Source of the DNA: Comamonas testosteroni
GTDB lineage: Bacteria; Pseudomonadota; Gammaproteobacteria; Burkholderiales; Burkholderiaceae_C
Assembly: GCF_000761245.1 (NCBI RefSeq)
Contig: NZ_AWOR01000051.1
Location: 1 to 64,000 of the forward strand
Direction: 5' to 3'
DNA: 64,000 nt
In this document: piece after piece, positions 35,029-44,907 of the stretch
How positions within the stretch are numbered: the first letter of the stretch is position 1
How the letters are laid out: every line of letters begins with the position of its first letter
Notes under the pieces: model-generated
What the model saw: the letters and a program-made list of their open reading frames with translations, nothing else
Told to the model about the DNA's origin: nothing
Databases searched by the model: none
Translations under genes and position numbers: made by a program

Positions 35029-36257
35029 TGGGCACCTCCTTGAGCGATGGGTTTGAGGTTCAGTTGGGCCTGCGTACGTACCAAATCACGCTGCAGTGCG
35101 AGGAGTTTTCTCTGAGCTTCGACCTCGGCATGTCGTGCCTCAAACACAGCGGTCAGGGCCAATTGATTGGAGCGGTAGGCTGCCAGGGCGGCGGAAGTGC
35201 GCTGTCTGGCCGGGGTCACTACGGAGCCTTGGTATCTCTCGATACGCTGCTGCAGGCGCGCGGCGTCGCTAGTCAAGGTGCGGTAATCGGCCATGGCTGC
35301 GCGCATTCCCTCCGTCAGGTCAGCCTCTGCTTTGTCGACCATGGCCAGCTTGGCCGAGGTTTCGCGGTCTTGGCGCTGGCTTGGTGCGATTTGGAGCGGG
35401 ATGCTGACACCGACCGAAACCAAATCGGAATAGCCGGTGCGCTGGCCGTAGGACACTTCCCAGGTCCAGTTGGGAGAGCGCTCCTTGGCTGCGACGTTTG
35501 CACTCTGGCGAGCAATTTCGACGTCGCTTTTTAAGCCTGCGACGGCTGGATATCTCGCCACGTAGTCCCATTCCTCGGGAACCGGGAAGGCAGGCGGCTT
35601 GTTGAGGGCATCGGGAAGAATGCCGATCCAGCGTTGCAGACTGACCATGGCTGCAGACTGCTGTTGGCGAACCTCTTCGCTTTCATCCTCTGCAATCCCT
35701 TTGGCGGATAGGAGCTGCAACGCTTCTGCGCTGTTGCCTGTGCCAGCTGCTATGCGGCTTTTTGCCGCATTCAGCTCCTCGTGCAAGTGATGCTCGGTTT
35801 GTGTGGTTAGCTTGAGTGCTTCAGTGGCGAACCACGCATCGACATACGCCATGCTGACCTGCAGGCGAGCCTCGGCTTCGGCAATGTCTTTTTGTACGGC
35901 ATCGCGGTCGGCCCGTGCACGAGCCACACCTTCGCGCGCGGCTCGTTTATCTGCAGAGAGCCACTCCTGGCTGACACCGATGCGCTTCATCGTCATGGAC
36001 TCACGGGTGCCGCTGAAGCGGTCTGAGCCGGTAACCGGCAAATTGTCGATGCCGGCCCGCAGCATGGGATCTGGCAACTGACCCGCAGCCTGGATGGAAT
36101 GGACAGAGCCTTGCATCGCCGCCTGGGCTGCGCGGGCTGCTTCGGAGCGTTGGACGGCCAAGCTTATTGCCTGGTCGAATGAAATCGATTCTGCAGCAGC
36201 AACGGCCGGCAGAAAGACGGCAGCCAAGGAGGCAGCTCGCAAAAAAATATGGGACAT
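35025..36257 (-). CDS. cusC: CusC-type outer-membrane efflux protein
   Basis: A 410-residue TolC-family protein with a signal peptide (ending VAAAES) and two repeats of long coiled-coil helices (about 45-200 and 240-400). The ATG at 36257 has CGGAG upstream; an ATG further up at 36314 does not. First structural gene of the cusCBAF operon, which is coupled by 4-base overlaps. It forms the outer-membrane duct of the tripartite pump. Confidence 0.85.
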   Translation of the reverse strand: MSHIFLRAASLAAVFLPAVAAAESISFDQAISLAVQRSEAARAAQAAMQGSVHSIQAAGQLPDPMLRAGIDNLPVTGSDRFSGTRESMTMKRIGVSQEWLSADKRAAREGVARARADRDAVQKDIAEAEARLQVSMAYVDAWFATEALKLTTQTEHHLHEELNAAKSRIAAGTGNSAEALQLLSAKGIAEDESEEVRQQQSAAMVSLQRWIGILPDALNKPPAFPVPEEWDYVARYPAVAGLKSDVEIARQSANVAAKERSPNWTWEVSYGQRTGYSDLVSVGVSIPLQIAPSQRQDRETSAKLAMVDKAEADLTEGMRAAMADYRTLTSDAARLQQRIERYQGSVVTPARQRTSAALAAYRSNQLALTAVFEARHAEVEAQRKLLALQRDLVRTQAQLNLKPIAQGGAQ

Positions 36258-36333
36258 GGAAACTCCGTAGACGAACGAGGGCACTGCCGGCGTATGGACA
36301 AGCCACGCCAGCACCAGTCAGTCGACGGAGTGA

Positions 36334-36717
36334 TCAGACTCTGAGTCTGAGAGTAGAGAGAAAAAGAGGGTCCGGAGGCGGTCGAACCTCCAAGGTGATG
36401 GGCCAAGACACTGCAAGCGCAGCATCAAATTCGAGCACTAGCGGCAGCTCCAATACCTGCACGATGGCAGGTAATGACGCCACGGGCAGTTTGACTGCCT
36501 CGAAGGTCACATCCGGGGCATTGGTGTACTGATGACACAGAACCGGTTGCTGTTGGTCCATACCTTCGCATGGTATGCCGGCCTCCATCCTGGCCGTCAT
36601 TGCATCAACGCCTTCCTCCTGTGGGCAGACGTAGCCCGCCAACGCCAGCTGTGCGAACAGCAGCGAAAGCACCACAAGGACTGCGGTGGATAGGCGGTAA
36701 ATGCGACTTTGCAGCAT
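36334..36717 (-). CDS. Small exported protein before cusC (CzcI-like position)
   Basis: A 127-residue protein with a signal peptide (ending LALAG) and a mature part with three cysteines (YVCPQEE, IPCEG, VLCHQY) and a hydrophobic C-terminal stretch. Genes of this type head many czc and cus operons, where small exported proteins such as CzcI occur; the role here is inferred. An upstream in-frame TTG (36738) is less likely than ATG 36717. A promoter-like TTGACT/TACACT region lies just upstream but is not convincing. Confidence 0.6.
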   Translation of the reverse strand: MLQSRIYRLSTAVLVVLSLLFAQLALAGYVCPQEEGVDAMTARMEAGIPCEGMDQQQPVLCHQYTNAPDVTFEAVKLPVASLPAIVQVLELPLVLEFDAALAVSWPITLEVRPPPDPLFLSTLRLRV

Positions 36718-37177
36718 GGGAGCAGTTAGTGTAGTCAATCTACCAGTGGTATGCGGTGATGGCCATACGTGACTACCGATCTTAAAATGCTACAGATCTT
36801 TGGCAAGCCAGCGGTTAACTCGCATCCTAAGAGCGAACGATACAGCCGTGACTGAATGAAGCGCGACACCGTATGTACAACGCAGTTCTGAAGAAGGCGG
36901 TGTCCTGTCCCATCCTCAAGTTAATGGATGAGGAAACATGCAATGTGATGCTCGGTAGCGATATCCACCTCGGTGAGTCCGCGCATCGTTGAACCCAGTG
37001 TCGGCCCCCTAAGTGATGATTGCAATCATCTGGGCCGAAATTCTTCCGGGCAATTTGTAGTTCGCTCAAGCTGATGTTCTACACGCGGAGGCCTCTGTTG
37101 CTTGAGGCCTCTGCGGTAGATCGGCACAAAGATGCAGGAAAGAGTTGCATCCACGATGCATGCGTCTCTGATGGAGA
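36718..37177. other. Gene-free region upstream of the cus operon
   Basis: About 460 bases with no credible gene. The AGGCCTC/GAGGCCT pair near 37089-37111 can form a terminator-like hairpin. Short open frames on both strands lack ribosome sites and family signatures. The cus promoter must lie in 36720-36850, but no clear metal-regulator box was found. Confidence 0.5.
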
Positions 37178-37522
37178 TCAGCCTGCAAATGATTGGAGGC
37201 GAGCATCTCGCTCAGCTGGCGATTCATTACGCATTTCGTTGATCACTTGCGCGCGGGTTTTGCTCGATCCTGTCTCGGGAGTTCCACGTGGGAAATTGCT
37301 TTCACCGTAAGAAAGGCGGCCTTGCTTCATGGCGGCTTCAGTCTCGGCCTTGACTTGAGCTCGGGTTTTCTGGCTTACAAAGTGCTCTGGATGCACGATC
37401 ACGCCTTGTTCATTGTTGGCTGGATGCTCATAGCCTGCGGACGCAATTCCAGGAAGAGCCAGTGTGATAACAGCAGCAACGCTTGCGAGTACAGAGGAAA
37501 TGGAGATGCGGTTTTGAGACAT
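37178..37522 (-). CDS. DUF4148 small secreted protein
   Basis: A 114-residue protein with a signal peptide (cleavage near IASAG) and two copies of the KTRAQV motif (residues 52-57 and about 87-92). This is the pattern of DUF4148 proteins, which are numerous in Burkholderiales and often induced by stress or metals. TTAGGAG precedes the ATG. Function unknown. It points to a betaproteobacterial host. Confidence 0.75.
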   Translation of the reverse strand: MSQNRISISSVLASVAAVITLALPGIASAGYEHPANNEQGVIVHPEHFVSQKTRAQVKAETEAAMKQGRLSYGESNFPRGTPETGSSKTRAQVINEMRNESPAERDARLQSFAG

Positions 37523-37759
37523 GGTTGGCTCCTAAGAAAGTTGATGAACACATCTCCTGGGCCTTGATCAAGGTGAGGAGAAGATGGGTTGATCTTAGGA
37601 AGCAGAGCCCAACAAAAACAGGACTGTCCGGTGACATTGTTGTCAGCTTTTTCGCGGCAGTTCTTATCCCAAATCTGTACACCAAAAGCCCAAAGCGAAT
37701 AGTGAAGACCAACCTAGTTGGTGTACACAGCGTGCTCCAGTGCTTGTGCAGGCAGATAC

Positions 37760-37790
37760 TTGACATTCACATCATGTGAAGGATGTAACT
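37760..37790 (+). promoter_or_regulatory. MerR/CueR-type promoter before the metallochaperone gene
   Basis: TTGACA (37760-37765) is followed by the dyad TTCACAT-C-ATGTGAA (37766-37780) and a -10-like TGTAAC (37784-37789) at 18 bp, or GTAACT at 19 bp. Long spacers with a central dyad mark MerR-family activators such as CueR. Fourteen bases (CTTGACATTCACAT) are identical at 53744-53757. Confidence 0.6.
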
Positions 37791-37818
37791 TTAGCCACAA
37801 GCTTTCGAGGAGTACGTA

Positions 37819-38015
37819 ATGGCTATTTTTCGCATCAATGACATGAAATGTGGTGCCTGTGCCGCGCGGATTCAGCGCTCCATTTTGGCGATAGATGATG
37901 CCGCAAAGATCGGAGTGAGTCCTCGAGATATACAGTGCAAGTCTCCGGCGATCTGAGCGACGCCGACTACATGTTGGCTATCCAGGCCGCTGGATGGGTA
38001 TTCCGGTTGAATTGA
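37819..38015 (+). pseudogene. HMA-domain copper chaperone gene, frameshifted
   Basis: ATG 37819, behind AGGAG, opens a heavy-metal-associated domain: MAIFRINDMKCGACAARIQR, with the metal-binding CGAC (MxCxxC variant). The frame ends at TGA 37954-37956. The missing half of the domain continues in another frame from about 37917: TVQVSGDLSDADYMLAIQAA, ending at TGA 38013-38015. One deleted base near 37917-37935 explains this. The product would be a CopZ-like cytoplasmic copper carrier. As read, only a 45-residue fragment is made. Confidence 0.8.
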
Positions 38016-38077
38016 TCAGCTGTGCCGGTTACGGCTAACCAGGCTGCTGGTTGTGACCGGCTGTGTTCGGCCAGAAG
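38001..38077. repeat. Degenerate 77-bp repeat, copy B
   Basis: Ungapped alignment with 63749-63825 gives 66 of 77 identical bases, including TGTGCCGGTT and AGGCTGCTGG blocks and the end TTCGGCCAGAAG. It overlaps the last bases of the broken HMA gene. The gap 38078-38224 holds nothing else recognised. Confidence 0.8.
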
Positions 38078-38224
38078 CTGACTTTCATGACTTTTTATCG
38101 AGTGACAGCTTCCTGCCTCAAAGGAGGCGTTGCTCAATCTCAGCCACGATGAGCCATGCCGATTTGGCCATTGCCATCAACAATTTCTCAGCAGCCACAA
38201 ATGTCGTGGGGTAACTCTGCTGCA

Positions 38225-38230
38225 TATAAT
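38225..38230 (+). promoter_or_regulatory. -10 element of the czc-like operon
   Basis: A perfect TATAAT ends nine bases before the ATG at 38240, so transcription would begin at or next to the start codon and the mRNA would be nearly leaderless. The -35 (TGTCGT, 17 bp upstream) is weak, which suggests activator control. Confidence 0.5.
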
Positions 38231-38239
38231 TCCTGAACT

Positions 38240-38593
38240 ATGATCCGCCGTCTGGCCATGTTCTTCGTGATGCTGAGCGTCTTCTGGCAAGCCCTTGCTG
38301 TGGCTGGCCAGATGCCTGTTTTTGCGTCTCATGAAGCACTTGAGCATGCGGCGATGCATCTTCAAGAGGAAGGTCACCATCACAATGACGATGGTGCAGT
38401 TGAGCTTGATGAATCCTCTGATTCCAAACTGCACATGATGGCCAATGGGATGCCATCTGCAGCGGTTGAAGCTTCCACCTTGAGCGTTCCTGCGCCCGAC
38501 TGGGGAAGTTCTCCACCCAGTGCAGCCCTCTACTCCATACTCCCACACCCCATCCTGGAAGGTCTTCGACGGCCTCCCAGACTCACAGCCTAG
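38240..38593 (+). CDS. CzcI-like exported His-rich protein
   Basis: A 117-residue protein with a signal peptide (MIRRLAMFFVMLSVFWQAL) and a His/Met/Asp-rich mature part, EEGHHHNDDG near residue 51 and HMMANGM near 67. It resembles CzcI, the small first gene of czc operons, thought to modulate metal induction. It lies 113 bases before the outer-membrane component gene. Alternative ATG start inside the signal peptide (residue 7) is possible. Confidence 0.65.
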   Translation: MIRRLAMFFVMLSVFWQALAVAGQMPVFASHEALEHAAMHLQEEGHHHNDDGAVELDESSDSKLHMMANGMPSAAVEASTLSVPAPDWGSSPPSAALYSILPHPILEGLRRPPRLTA

Positions 38594-38706
38594 CTCTCTT
38601 TAGGTCGGCTTCATCCGTCTGAAGCCATCCCTTCGTTCGTGCATGTCATATCTGTCGCAGTACCTCGCGACGGTATTGCTATGTACCCAGAGCATTTAGA
38701 GGCTTT

Positions 38707-39966
38707 GTGAACCCCAAAATTAAATGGAGGCTCTGCATTCTTGCAGGGCTGACGTTGGCGTGCACGTCGTACGCACATCCAATGGAAAGCGTTGCTGCGC
38801 CAAAATCGAGCAGCAACATTCAAAAAACAACCTTGGCGACTGCCGTTGAAGGGGCCTGGAACCGCGCCGTTGCGTCTGCTGAGGCGGCAGGCATTTCTCG
38901 GCAGGCCACCGCAGCAAAGAAAGCGTCAAGCGCTCTTTGGGCTGCACCTCCCTCGGTGGAGTTAAGCCACCGCAATGACCGCCTGCAACGCAACAATGGC
39001 GCTCGTGAGACTGAGGTAGCTTTGGCGGTGCCGCTCTGGCTTCCTGGCCAGAAAAGCGCCAAGCAACAAGCCGCAGATTCGTTGTCATCTCTCTCTCAGT
39101 TATCTGAAGCCGAGGGAAAACTGCGTGTTGCAGAGGTCGTCCGTGAGTTGCATTGGCAGATTGCCGAGTTGCAGGCCAGCCAATCTTTGTCAAAGCAGCA
39201 GACCAGCACTTTTGCGGCCATCGCATCAGACGTGGATAAACGTGTCAAAGCCGGTGATCTGGCAAGAGCAGATGCCTTGGCAGCCAAGGGGGAGCTTTTA
39301 AGCGCACAAGCAACTCAGTCACAGGCTGAAACCCAGCTTGAAGCAGCAAAGCGCCAGTGGACAGCCCTGACAGGATTGGCCCAAACACCTGACGCTACGT
39401 TTGCGAGTGCTGAAAGCCCATCGCCTCGCCAGTTGGCTGAGCATCCCGAACTGTTGCGTGCAGAACAACAAGTAGACCTGGCACGTAAGCGTTTGGATTT
39501 GGTTGCCAAATCGAATCGCAGTGCTCCAGAGCTGATCACCAAGTTCAGGCAAGACATTCCAGGCCATGGTCAGGGTTCCGCCTACAGCCTGGGCCTTGCT
39601 GTGCGTATTCCGTTCGGCACAGACGATAGAAATGCACCCTTGCAAGCTGCCGCCTTGACCGAACTGGACATAGCTCAGCGCAAGGAACAGGTGCTTCGTG
39701 CTCAGTTGTCTGCTCGCATGGAAAGCGCCAAGGCTGCAGCAGCGGCAAGTCAGTTGCAGTTGCAGACCGAGCGTGAAAAAGCCGCGTTGCTTAACGAACG
39801 AGCCAAGCTGATTCGTGCCGCCTTCAATGCAGGCGAGACATCGCTCCCAGAGCTTCTGCGCGCAGCCAGTGCCGCAGCTCAAGCCGACTACAGCGCTGCT
39901 CGGCAGGAGGCTGCATTTGGCCTCGCACGTGCACGTCTTCAACAAGCCTACGGACAACTGCCATGA
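38707..39966 (+). CDS. czcC: CzcC-like outer-membrane efflux protein
   Basis: A 419-residue TolC-family protein with a signal peptide (ending TSYAH) and two long coiled-coil repeats. It starts with GTG 38707 and overlaps the next gene (ATGA at 39963). Together with the czcB- and czcA-like genes it forms the outer-membrane part of a tripartite cation pump. Confidence 0.8.
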   Translation: MNPKIKWRLCILAGLTLACTSYAHPMESVAAPKSSSNIQKTTLATAVEGAWNRAVASAEAAGISRQATAAKKASSALWAAPPSVELSHRNDRLQRNNGARETEVALAVPLWLPGQKSAKQQAADSLSSLSQLSEAEGKLRVAEVVRELHWQIAELQASQSLSKQQTSTFAAIASDVDKRVKAGDLARADALAAKGELLSAQATQSQAETQLEAAKRQWTALTGLAQTPDATFASAESPSPRQLAEHPELLRAEQQVDLARKRLDLVAKSNRSAPELITKFRQDIPGHGQGSAYSLGLAVRIPFGTDDRNAPLQAAALTELDIAQRKEQVLRAQLSARMESAKAAAAASQLQLQTEREKAALLNERAKLIRAAFNAGETSLPELLRAASAAAQADYSAARQEAAFGLARARLQQAYGQLP

Positions 39967-40574
39967 ATTCTCCGTTTTCAACTCCTTGCGCCGTGAAGCG
40001 CTTGCTCTTACTGGGTGGCTTCGCCCTTACTACAGGGATCGCCTTGGCATCCCCTGGTGCACACGGTCCCAATGGAGAGCATTTGGATGCTGCCCCCACG
40101 GCAGGAGCCACTTCTTCTGCACCCAGGTTCGAGGCTAAGTCCGAAGACTACGAGCTGGTTGGTCGTCTGCAGGGGGGCGAGTTTTCGATGTTCATTAATC
40201 GATTTGCTACGAATGAGCCCGTGGATCAAGCCAAGGTGGAAGTCGAGCTGGGTCAACTGAAAGCCGCTGCGCCTTATCACTCGGACCAGGGTGACTATGC
40301 AGTGGCTGACGAGAAGTTCTTGGCAGAGCTCGGCAAGAAAGGGTCACACGCGCTGGTGATCACGATTCTGGACGGCAAAGAGTCTGACCTGCTGGACGGC
40401 ACTTTGGAAGTCGGGGCGACCCAAGCTGCAGCTGAGGCCACCCATGCTCATGGAGATGAAAACGCTTTGCTGTTTGGCGCATTGGCAATTGCCGCATTGG
40501 CCGCAGTGGGTGGATTGGGATGGCTCTTGGGCCGCGGCTCTAACAGCAAGGTAGCAAAGGGAGGCGCCCAATGA
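39963..40574 (+). CDS. Periplasmic/membrane accessory protein of the czc-like operon
   Basis: A 203-residue protein with a signal peptide followed by SPGAHGPNGEHLD. The same motif begins the mature CzcB-like protein encoded next. Residues 55-150 look like a beta-rich domain related to the N-terminal region of CzcB-type adaptors; residues 165-190 form one membrane helix near a His-rich patch (THAHGDEN). Start and stop overlap both neighbours (ATGA). It may be a split-off metal-binding part of the adaptor. No standard name known to me. Confidence 0.6.
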   Translation: MNSPFSTPCAVKRLLLLGGFALTTGIALASPGAHGPNGEHLDAAPTAGATSSAPRFEAKSEDYELVGRLQGGEFSMFINRFATNEPVDQAKVEVELGQLKAAAPYHSDQGDYAVADEKFLAELGKKGSHALVITILDGKESDLLDGTLEVGATQAAAEATHAHGDENALLFGALAIAALAAVGGLGWLLGRGSNSKVAKGGAQ

Positions 40575-41689
40575 AACGCATCGTCATCATGTCTGCGGTC
40601 TTGGCCGTCACCATGGCTCAAGCCTCTCCGGGCGCTCATGGCCCCAACGGAGAGCATCTGGATACGGCCTCGGCCACTCCATCGGCAGCAGGTTTGAGTC
40701 GCCTGCCTGATGGCAGCGTCAATGTGCCCATGCTGTCCCAGCGTCGATTGGCAATTCGCACGGAAATTGCCCTGATGTCCGAAGCAAGCGCAACCACCGA
40801 GCTGCCCGCCAAAGTCATTGCGGACCCCAATGCAAGCGGCCTGGTTCAGACGGTTGTGGGCGGAAAGATCGAGGCCGGAGCCCAAGGCTTGCCGTTCGCT
40901 GGCAAGACTGTACGTAAGGGGGAGGTCCTGGCGGTCGTAGCCCATCACGCAGAGCCACTTGCCTTGTCGGGACAGCGTGCCCAGTTGGCCGAACTCAGAG
41001 GTGCCCGAGAAATCGCACAAAAGCGTGTGGAGCGGCTTAAAGGGCTTGAAGGCACTGTCCCGCGCAAAGAGATTGAAGCAGCTCAGACAGAACTTGCAAG
41101 CCTGAGGGCACGTGAAAGCGCAATCGGTGGCGGTCTTGCAGCCAAGGAAAACGTTGTCGCACCGGTTTCGGGTGTCATCGCCAGCGCCAATGTGGTGCTC
41201 GGCCAGGTTGTCGAATCCAAGGATGTCTTGTTTGAGATCACCGATCCAGCCAAGGTCATGGTGGAGGCCACAACGGCCGATCCTGCTCTAGCAGCCAACA
41301 TCAGTGCAGCAACGATCAAAGCGACGCCGGGAGTCCGTTTGGAGCTCATTGGTGCTGGTCGAAGCTTGCGCGACGGTGTGTTGCCATTGACATTCAAGGC
41401 GGTTGCGTCCGATGGCACTCAACAGCTACCGATTGCTATTGGCCAACCTGTCACCGTGATTGCCAACTCCAAGCAAAGTGTCAAAGGCTTTGTTCTTCCC
41501 GCACAGGCGATTACTCGCAACCCTGCCAATGAGCCTGTCGTCTGGATCAAGTCAGGTGCAGAGCGCTATATCCCGCAACCCGTGCAGTACCAAGCGCTGG
41601 ATGCGAACCGGATCGTCGTCACCAAGGGGCTTGGCGATGAAAACCGGGTCGTGGTTCAAGGTGCGGCGCTGATCGCACAAATCCGCTGA
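40571..41689 (+). CDS. czcB: CzcB-like membrane fusion protein
   Basis: A 372-residue adaptor with a signal peptide (ending MAQAS), the HGPNGEHLD metal-binding-like motif, a barrel-sandwich hybrid region (about 80-210, with PVSGVIASANVVLGQVV) and a C-terminal beta-barrel. It overlaps the previous gene by four bases and precedes the RND pump gene by 15. It links the inner-membrane pump to the outer-membrane channel. Confidence 0.8.
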   Translation: MKRIVIMSAVLAVTMAQASPGAHGPNGEHLDTASATPSAAGLSRLPDGSVNVPMLSQRRLAIRTEIALMSEASATTELPAKVIADPNASGLVQTVVGGKIEAGAQGLPFAGKTVRKGEVLAVVAHHAEPLALSGQRAQLAELRGAREIAQKRVERLKGLEGTVPRKEIEAAQTELASLRARESAIGGGLAAKENVVAPVSGVIASANVVLGQVVESKDVLFEITDPAKVMVEATTADPALAANISAATIKATPGVRLELIGAGRSLRDGVLPLTFKAVASDGTQQLPIAIGQPVTVIANSKQSVKGFVLPAQAITRNPANEPVVWIKSGAERYIPQPVQYQALDANRIVVTKGLGDENRVVVQGAALIAQIR

Positions 41690-41704
41690 ACTGTGAGGTG
41701 ACAC

Positions 41705-44700
41705 ATGTTCAACTGGATTGTTCGTAACAGCCTGCATAACCGGCTGTTTGTGCTGGCGTTCGCTGCGATATTGATGGTCTACGGAATCATCACGGCGGTC
41801 AAAACGCCTGTTGACGTCTTCCCGGACCTCAACAAACCTCTGATCACTGTTTTGACCGAAGCCGGGGGCATGGCCCCCGAAGAAGTCGAGCAGTTGGTGA
41901 CTTTCCCCATTGAAACAGCATTGAATGGCATGCCGGGGGTCACTCGCGTGCGCTCCATGTCCGGGGTCGGTTTGTCGATTCTCTATGCCGAGTTTGACTG
42001 GGGAACTGACATCTACCGCAATCGCCAGTTGGTGGCGGAGCGGCTTGCGCTCGTACGCGAGCGACTTCCCGCTGATGTGGTGCCGGTGATGGGCCCTGTG
42101 TCCTCCATCATGGGTGAGGTCATGCTGCTGGCCCTGCCCTTGAATGTGAGCGAAAAAGGCGCATCTGCCGCAACACCCATGCAGGCACGGGAGTATGCAG
42201 ACTTTGTGCTGCGTCCCCGCTTGTTGGCGGTCCAAGGGGTTTCGCAAGTCATTCCCATCGGGGGTGAAGTACGTCAATTGCGTGTCGAGCCTGACACCGC
42301 CAGGATGGCTCAGTTCGGCGTCACCCTTTCTCAGCTGGAAACGGCTCTCAAGGGGTTTGCTGGCAACGCAGGCGGCGGTTTCATAGACCTCAATAGCAGG
42401 GAATATCTGATCCGCCACATTGGGCGTACCAACAAGGTCGAAGACCTGCAGTCAGCGGCGGTGGCATGGCGAGATGGCCGTTCGATCCGCCTGGAGCAAG
42501 TTGCCAATGTCCGGTTTGCTCCGGCCATGAAGCGCGGTGACGGTGGTTACAACGGCTCTCCTGCGGTCATCGTCAGCGTTCAGAAGCAGCCTGAGGCCGA
42601 TACCGTTCGCGTGACGCGTGACATCGAGCAAGCGCTTCGAGAACTCAGCAAGGGCCGTCCTGAAGGCATCAACGAACCCAGAGCCCTGTTCCGACAGGCG
42701 GATTTCATTGAAGCCTCCATTGGCAACGTGACAGAGGCACTGCGTGATGGAGCCATCATGGTCGCCATCGTTCTGTTTGCCTTCTTGCTTTCAGCCAGAA
42801 CCACTCTGATCTCACTAGTCGCGATCCCGCTGTCGCTGGCTGCCACGGCGCTGGTATTTCACTGGCTGGGCCAATCCATCAATGTGATGACCTTGGGTGG
42901 ACTTGCCATTGCCATTGGTGAATTGGTTGACGATGCGGTGGTGGATGTAGAAAACATTCTGCGCAGACTCAAGCAAAACCGGGAGCTGGAGCACCCGGCG
43001 CCGACGCTTGAGGTTGTCCGCAAAGCCAGTGTGGAGGTTCGCTCCGGCATCGTCTATGCCACAGCCATCGTGGTGCTGGTGTTCGTGCCCCTGTTTGCTC
43101 TGCCAGGCGTCGAAGGCCGCTTGTTCTCGCCGCTGGGCATCGCCTACATCATCTCCATTCTGGCTTCCATGCTGGTGTCGATGACGGTGACGCCGGTACT
43201 GTGTTCCTACCTCTTGCCGAGAATGAAGCGCATTGATCACGGCGACAGCCCCATCGTCAGACGCCTCAAGCAATGGGATGAAAAGCTGCTGGCTTGGTCT
43301 TTCACAAGAAGCAAGGCACTGATGGCTGCGGCCTTGGCTGCAGTAGTGATTGCACTGGCCAGCGTTCCCTTCTTCCCGAGAGCGTTCCTGCCAGCCTTCA
43401 ATGAAGGCTCTCTGGTTCTGGGCATGGTGTTCAATCCGGGGACGTCCTTGGCAGAAGCCAATCGAATGGGCTCCTTGGCTGAGACCTTGATCATGGAAGT
43501 GCCCGAGGTCACCCAGGTTGGGCGCAGAACAGGTCGCGCAGAGCTGGATGAGCACGCAGAAGGGGTTCACTCTGCAGAGATCGACGTTGATCTGAAGCGC
43601 AGCGAGCGTGATCGTGAAGCCGTGATGGCCGATATTCGTGCAAAGCTGTCTGTGCTTCCCGCACAAGTCGCGGTGGGCCAGCCGATTTCTCATCGGCTGG
43701 ATCACTTGCTATCTGGTGTCCGCGCTCAGATCGCCCTGAAAATTTCCGGTGACGATACCGACACGCTGCGTGGTTTGGCCGAGCAGATGCGCCAAAGCCT
43801 TTCGAGCATCCCTGGCCTGGTTGACCTGACCGTCGAGAAGCAAGTGCTGATTCCTCAGATTACTGTGCGTCTTGACCATCAGAAAGCCGCCCAGGTGGGG
43901 TTGGCTCCCGGTGAGGCTATTCGTGTGCTGCAAGCGCTGACGGATGGTGCTCATGGTGCACAGATCGTGGATGGCACTCGTCGCTACGAGCTGGTGTTGC
44001 GTTTGCCCGATGAAGGTCGCAGCCCGCAAGACCTGGCTAGAACCCTGATCGACACGCCGGCTGGCAGGATTCCTGTCTCAGCGATTGCGACGGTCTCCGA
44101 GACGGATGGACCCAACCAGATTGGCCGGGAAAACGGTCGTCGTCGCATCGTGGTCTATGCCAATACGGATGGATCAGACATGAGTCGTATCGTGCGTGAC
44201 ATCCGCGCAGCGATAGATCGCACCCAGCTGCCGACAGGCAACTCCATCTCTCTGGAGGGGCAGTTCCAGGCTCAGGAGCAGGCTGCGCAGAAGATTGCGT
44301 GGCTATCGCTGATGTCTCTGGCTTTGGTGTTCCTGGTGCTTTACACACGCTACCGCTCCACGACGCTGGCCTTGATCATCATGGCCAATATCCCGTTGGC
44401 TCTGGTGGGCAGTGTGCTTGCAATGTGGCTTTCGGGAATCACGCTCTCCGTGGCCTCCATGGTGGGCTTCATTACCTTGACAGGCATTGCAGTTCGCAAC
44501 GGCATCCTCAAGGTGAGCCACTACATCAACCTCTGCAAGTTTGAAGGGGAGCAGTTCGGCCAGTCCATGGTTGTCCGCGGCTCACTGGAGCGCCTGACAC
44601 CTGTGCTGATGACTGCGCTGGTAGCTGCGTTTGCCCTGACGCCTTTGCTGCTGTCGTCAGATGCCGCAGGCAAGGAAATCTTGCACCCTGTCGCGGTGGT

Positions 44701-44848
44701 CATCTTCGGTGGTTTGGTGAGCTCCACGCTCCTAGATACGTTGTTGACTCCACTGATGTACCTGGCATTTGGCCGAAAGGCCACCGAAAAGCTTCTGGCT
44801 TCAAATCCAGAAGCCGAAGGCACGCCTGAGCAGCAAGAAGCGTTTTAA
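41705..44848 (+). CDS. czcA: CzcA-family heavy-metal RND pump (HME3-like)
   Basis: A 1047-residue RND pump with twelve predicted membrane helices. The TM4 signature [16 protein letters not shown] (about residues 401-416) has paired Asp but lacks the leading DFG of Zn/Co/Cd pumps and differs from the Cu/Ag type. From memory this fits the HME3b subgroup, whose substrate is unsettled. GAGGTGA lies before the ATG. Operon partners (HGPNGEHL proteins, His-rich EamA transporter) point to a divalent cation. Confidence 0.8.
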   Translation: MFNWIVRNSLHNRLFVLAFAAILMVYGIITAVKTPVDVFPDLNKPLITVLTEAGGMAPEEVEQLVTFPIETALNGMPGVTRVRSMSGVGLSILYAEFDWGTDIYRNRQLVAERLALVRERLPADVVPVMGPVSSIMGEVMLLALPLNVSEKGASAATPMQAREYADFVLRPRLLAVQGVSQVIPIGGEVRQLRVEPDTARMAQFGVTLSQLETALKGFAGNAGGGFIDLNSREYLIRHIGRTNKVEDLQSAAVAWRDGRSIRLEQVANVRFAPAMKRGDGGYNGSPAVIVSVQKQPEADTVRVTRDIEQALRELSKGRPEGINEPRALFRQADFIEASIGNVTEALRDGAIMVAIVLFAFLLSARTTLISLVAIPLSLAATALVFHWLGQSINVMTLGGLAIAIGELVDDAVVDVENILRRLKQNRELEHPAPTLEVVRKASVEVRSGIVYATAIVVLVFVPLFALPGVEGRLFSPLGIAYIISILASMLVSMTVTPVLCSYLLPRMKRIDHGDSPIVRRLKQWDEKLLAWSFTRSKALMAAALAAVVIALASVPFFPRAFLPAFNEGSLVLGMVFNPGTSLAEANRMGSLAETLIMEVPEVTQVGRRTGRAELDEHAEGVHSAEIDVDLKRSERDREAVMADIRAKLSVLPAQVAVGQPISHRLDHLLSGVRAQIALKISGDDTDTLRGLAEQMRQSLSSIPGLVDLTVEKQVLIPQITVRLDHQKAAQVGLAPGEAIRVLQALTDGAHGAQIVDGTRRYELVLRLPDEGRSPQDLARTLIDTPAGRIPVSAIATVSETDGPNQIGRENGRRRIVVYANTDGSDMSRIVRDIRAAIDRTQLPTGNSISLEGQFQAQEQAAQKIAWLSLMSLALVFLVLYTRYRSTTLALIIMANIPLALVGSVLAMWLSGITLSVASMVGFITLTGIAVRNGILKVSHYINLCKFEGEQFGQSMVVRGSLERLTPVLMTALVAAFALTPLLLSSDAAGKEILHPVAVVIFGGLVSSTLLDTLLTPLMYLAFGRKATEKLLASNPEAEGTPEQQEAF

Positions 44849-44864
44849 AGCAATTACGGGCTTT

Positions 44865-44888
44865 GAGGCGCAGCCCTTGATGCGCCTC
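44865..44888 (+). other. Intercistronic stem-loop
   Basis: GAGGCGCA (44865-44872) pairs with TGCGCCTC (44881-44888) just after the czcA-like stop. Without a T-run it may protect or separate upstream mRNA rather than terminate. Confidence 0.5.
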
Positions 44889-44907
44889 GCTTTAGCTAGG
44901 AATAGTT

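Noticed and set aside
36827..37069. 80-residue minus strand open frame in the spacer before cus
   Set aside because: No ribosome site, no recognisable family and atypical composition.
42815..43705. 296-residue minus strand open frame inside the czcA-like gene
   Set aside because: His/Gln-rich antisense translation of a well-supported RND pump gene.
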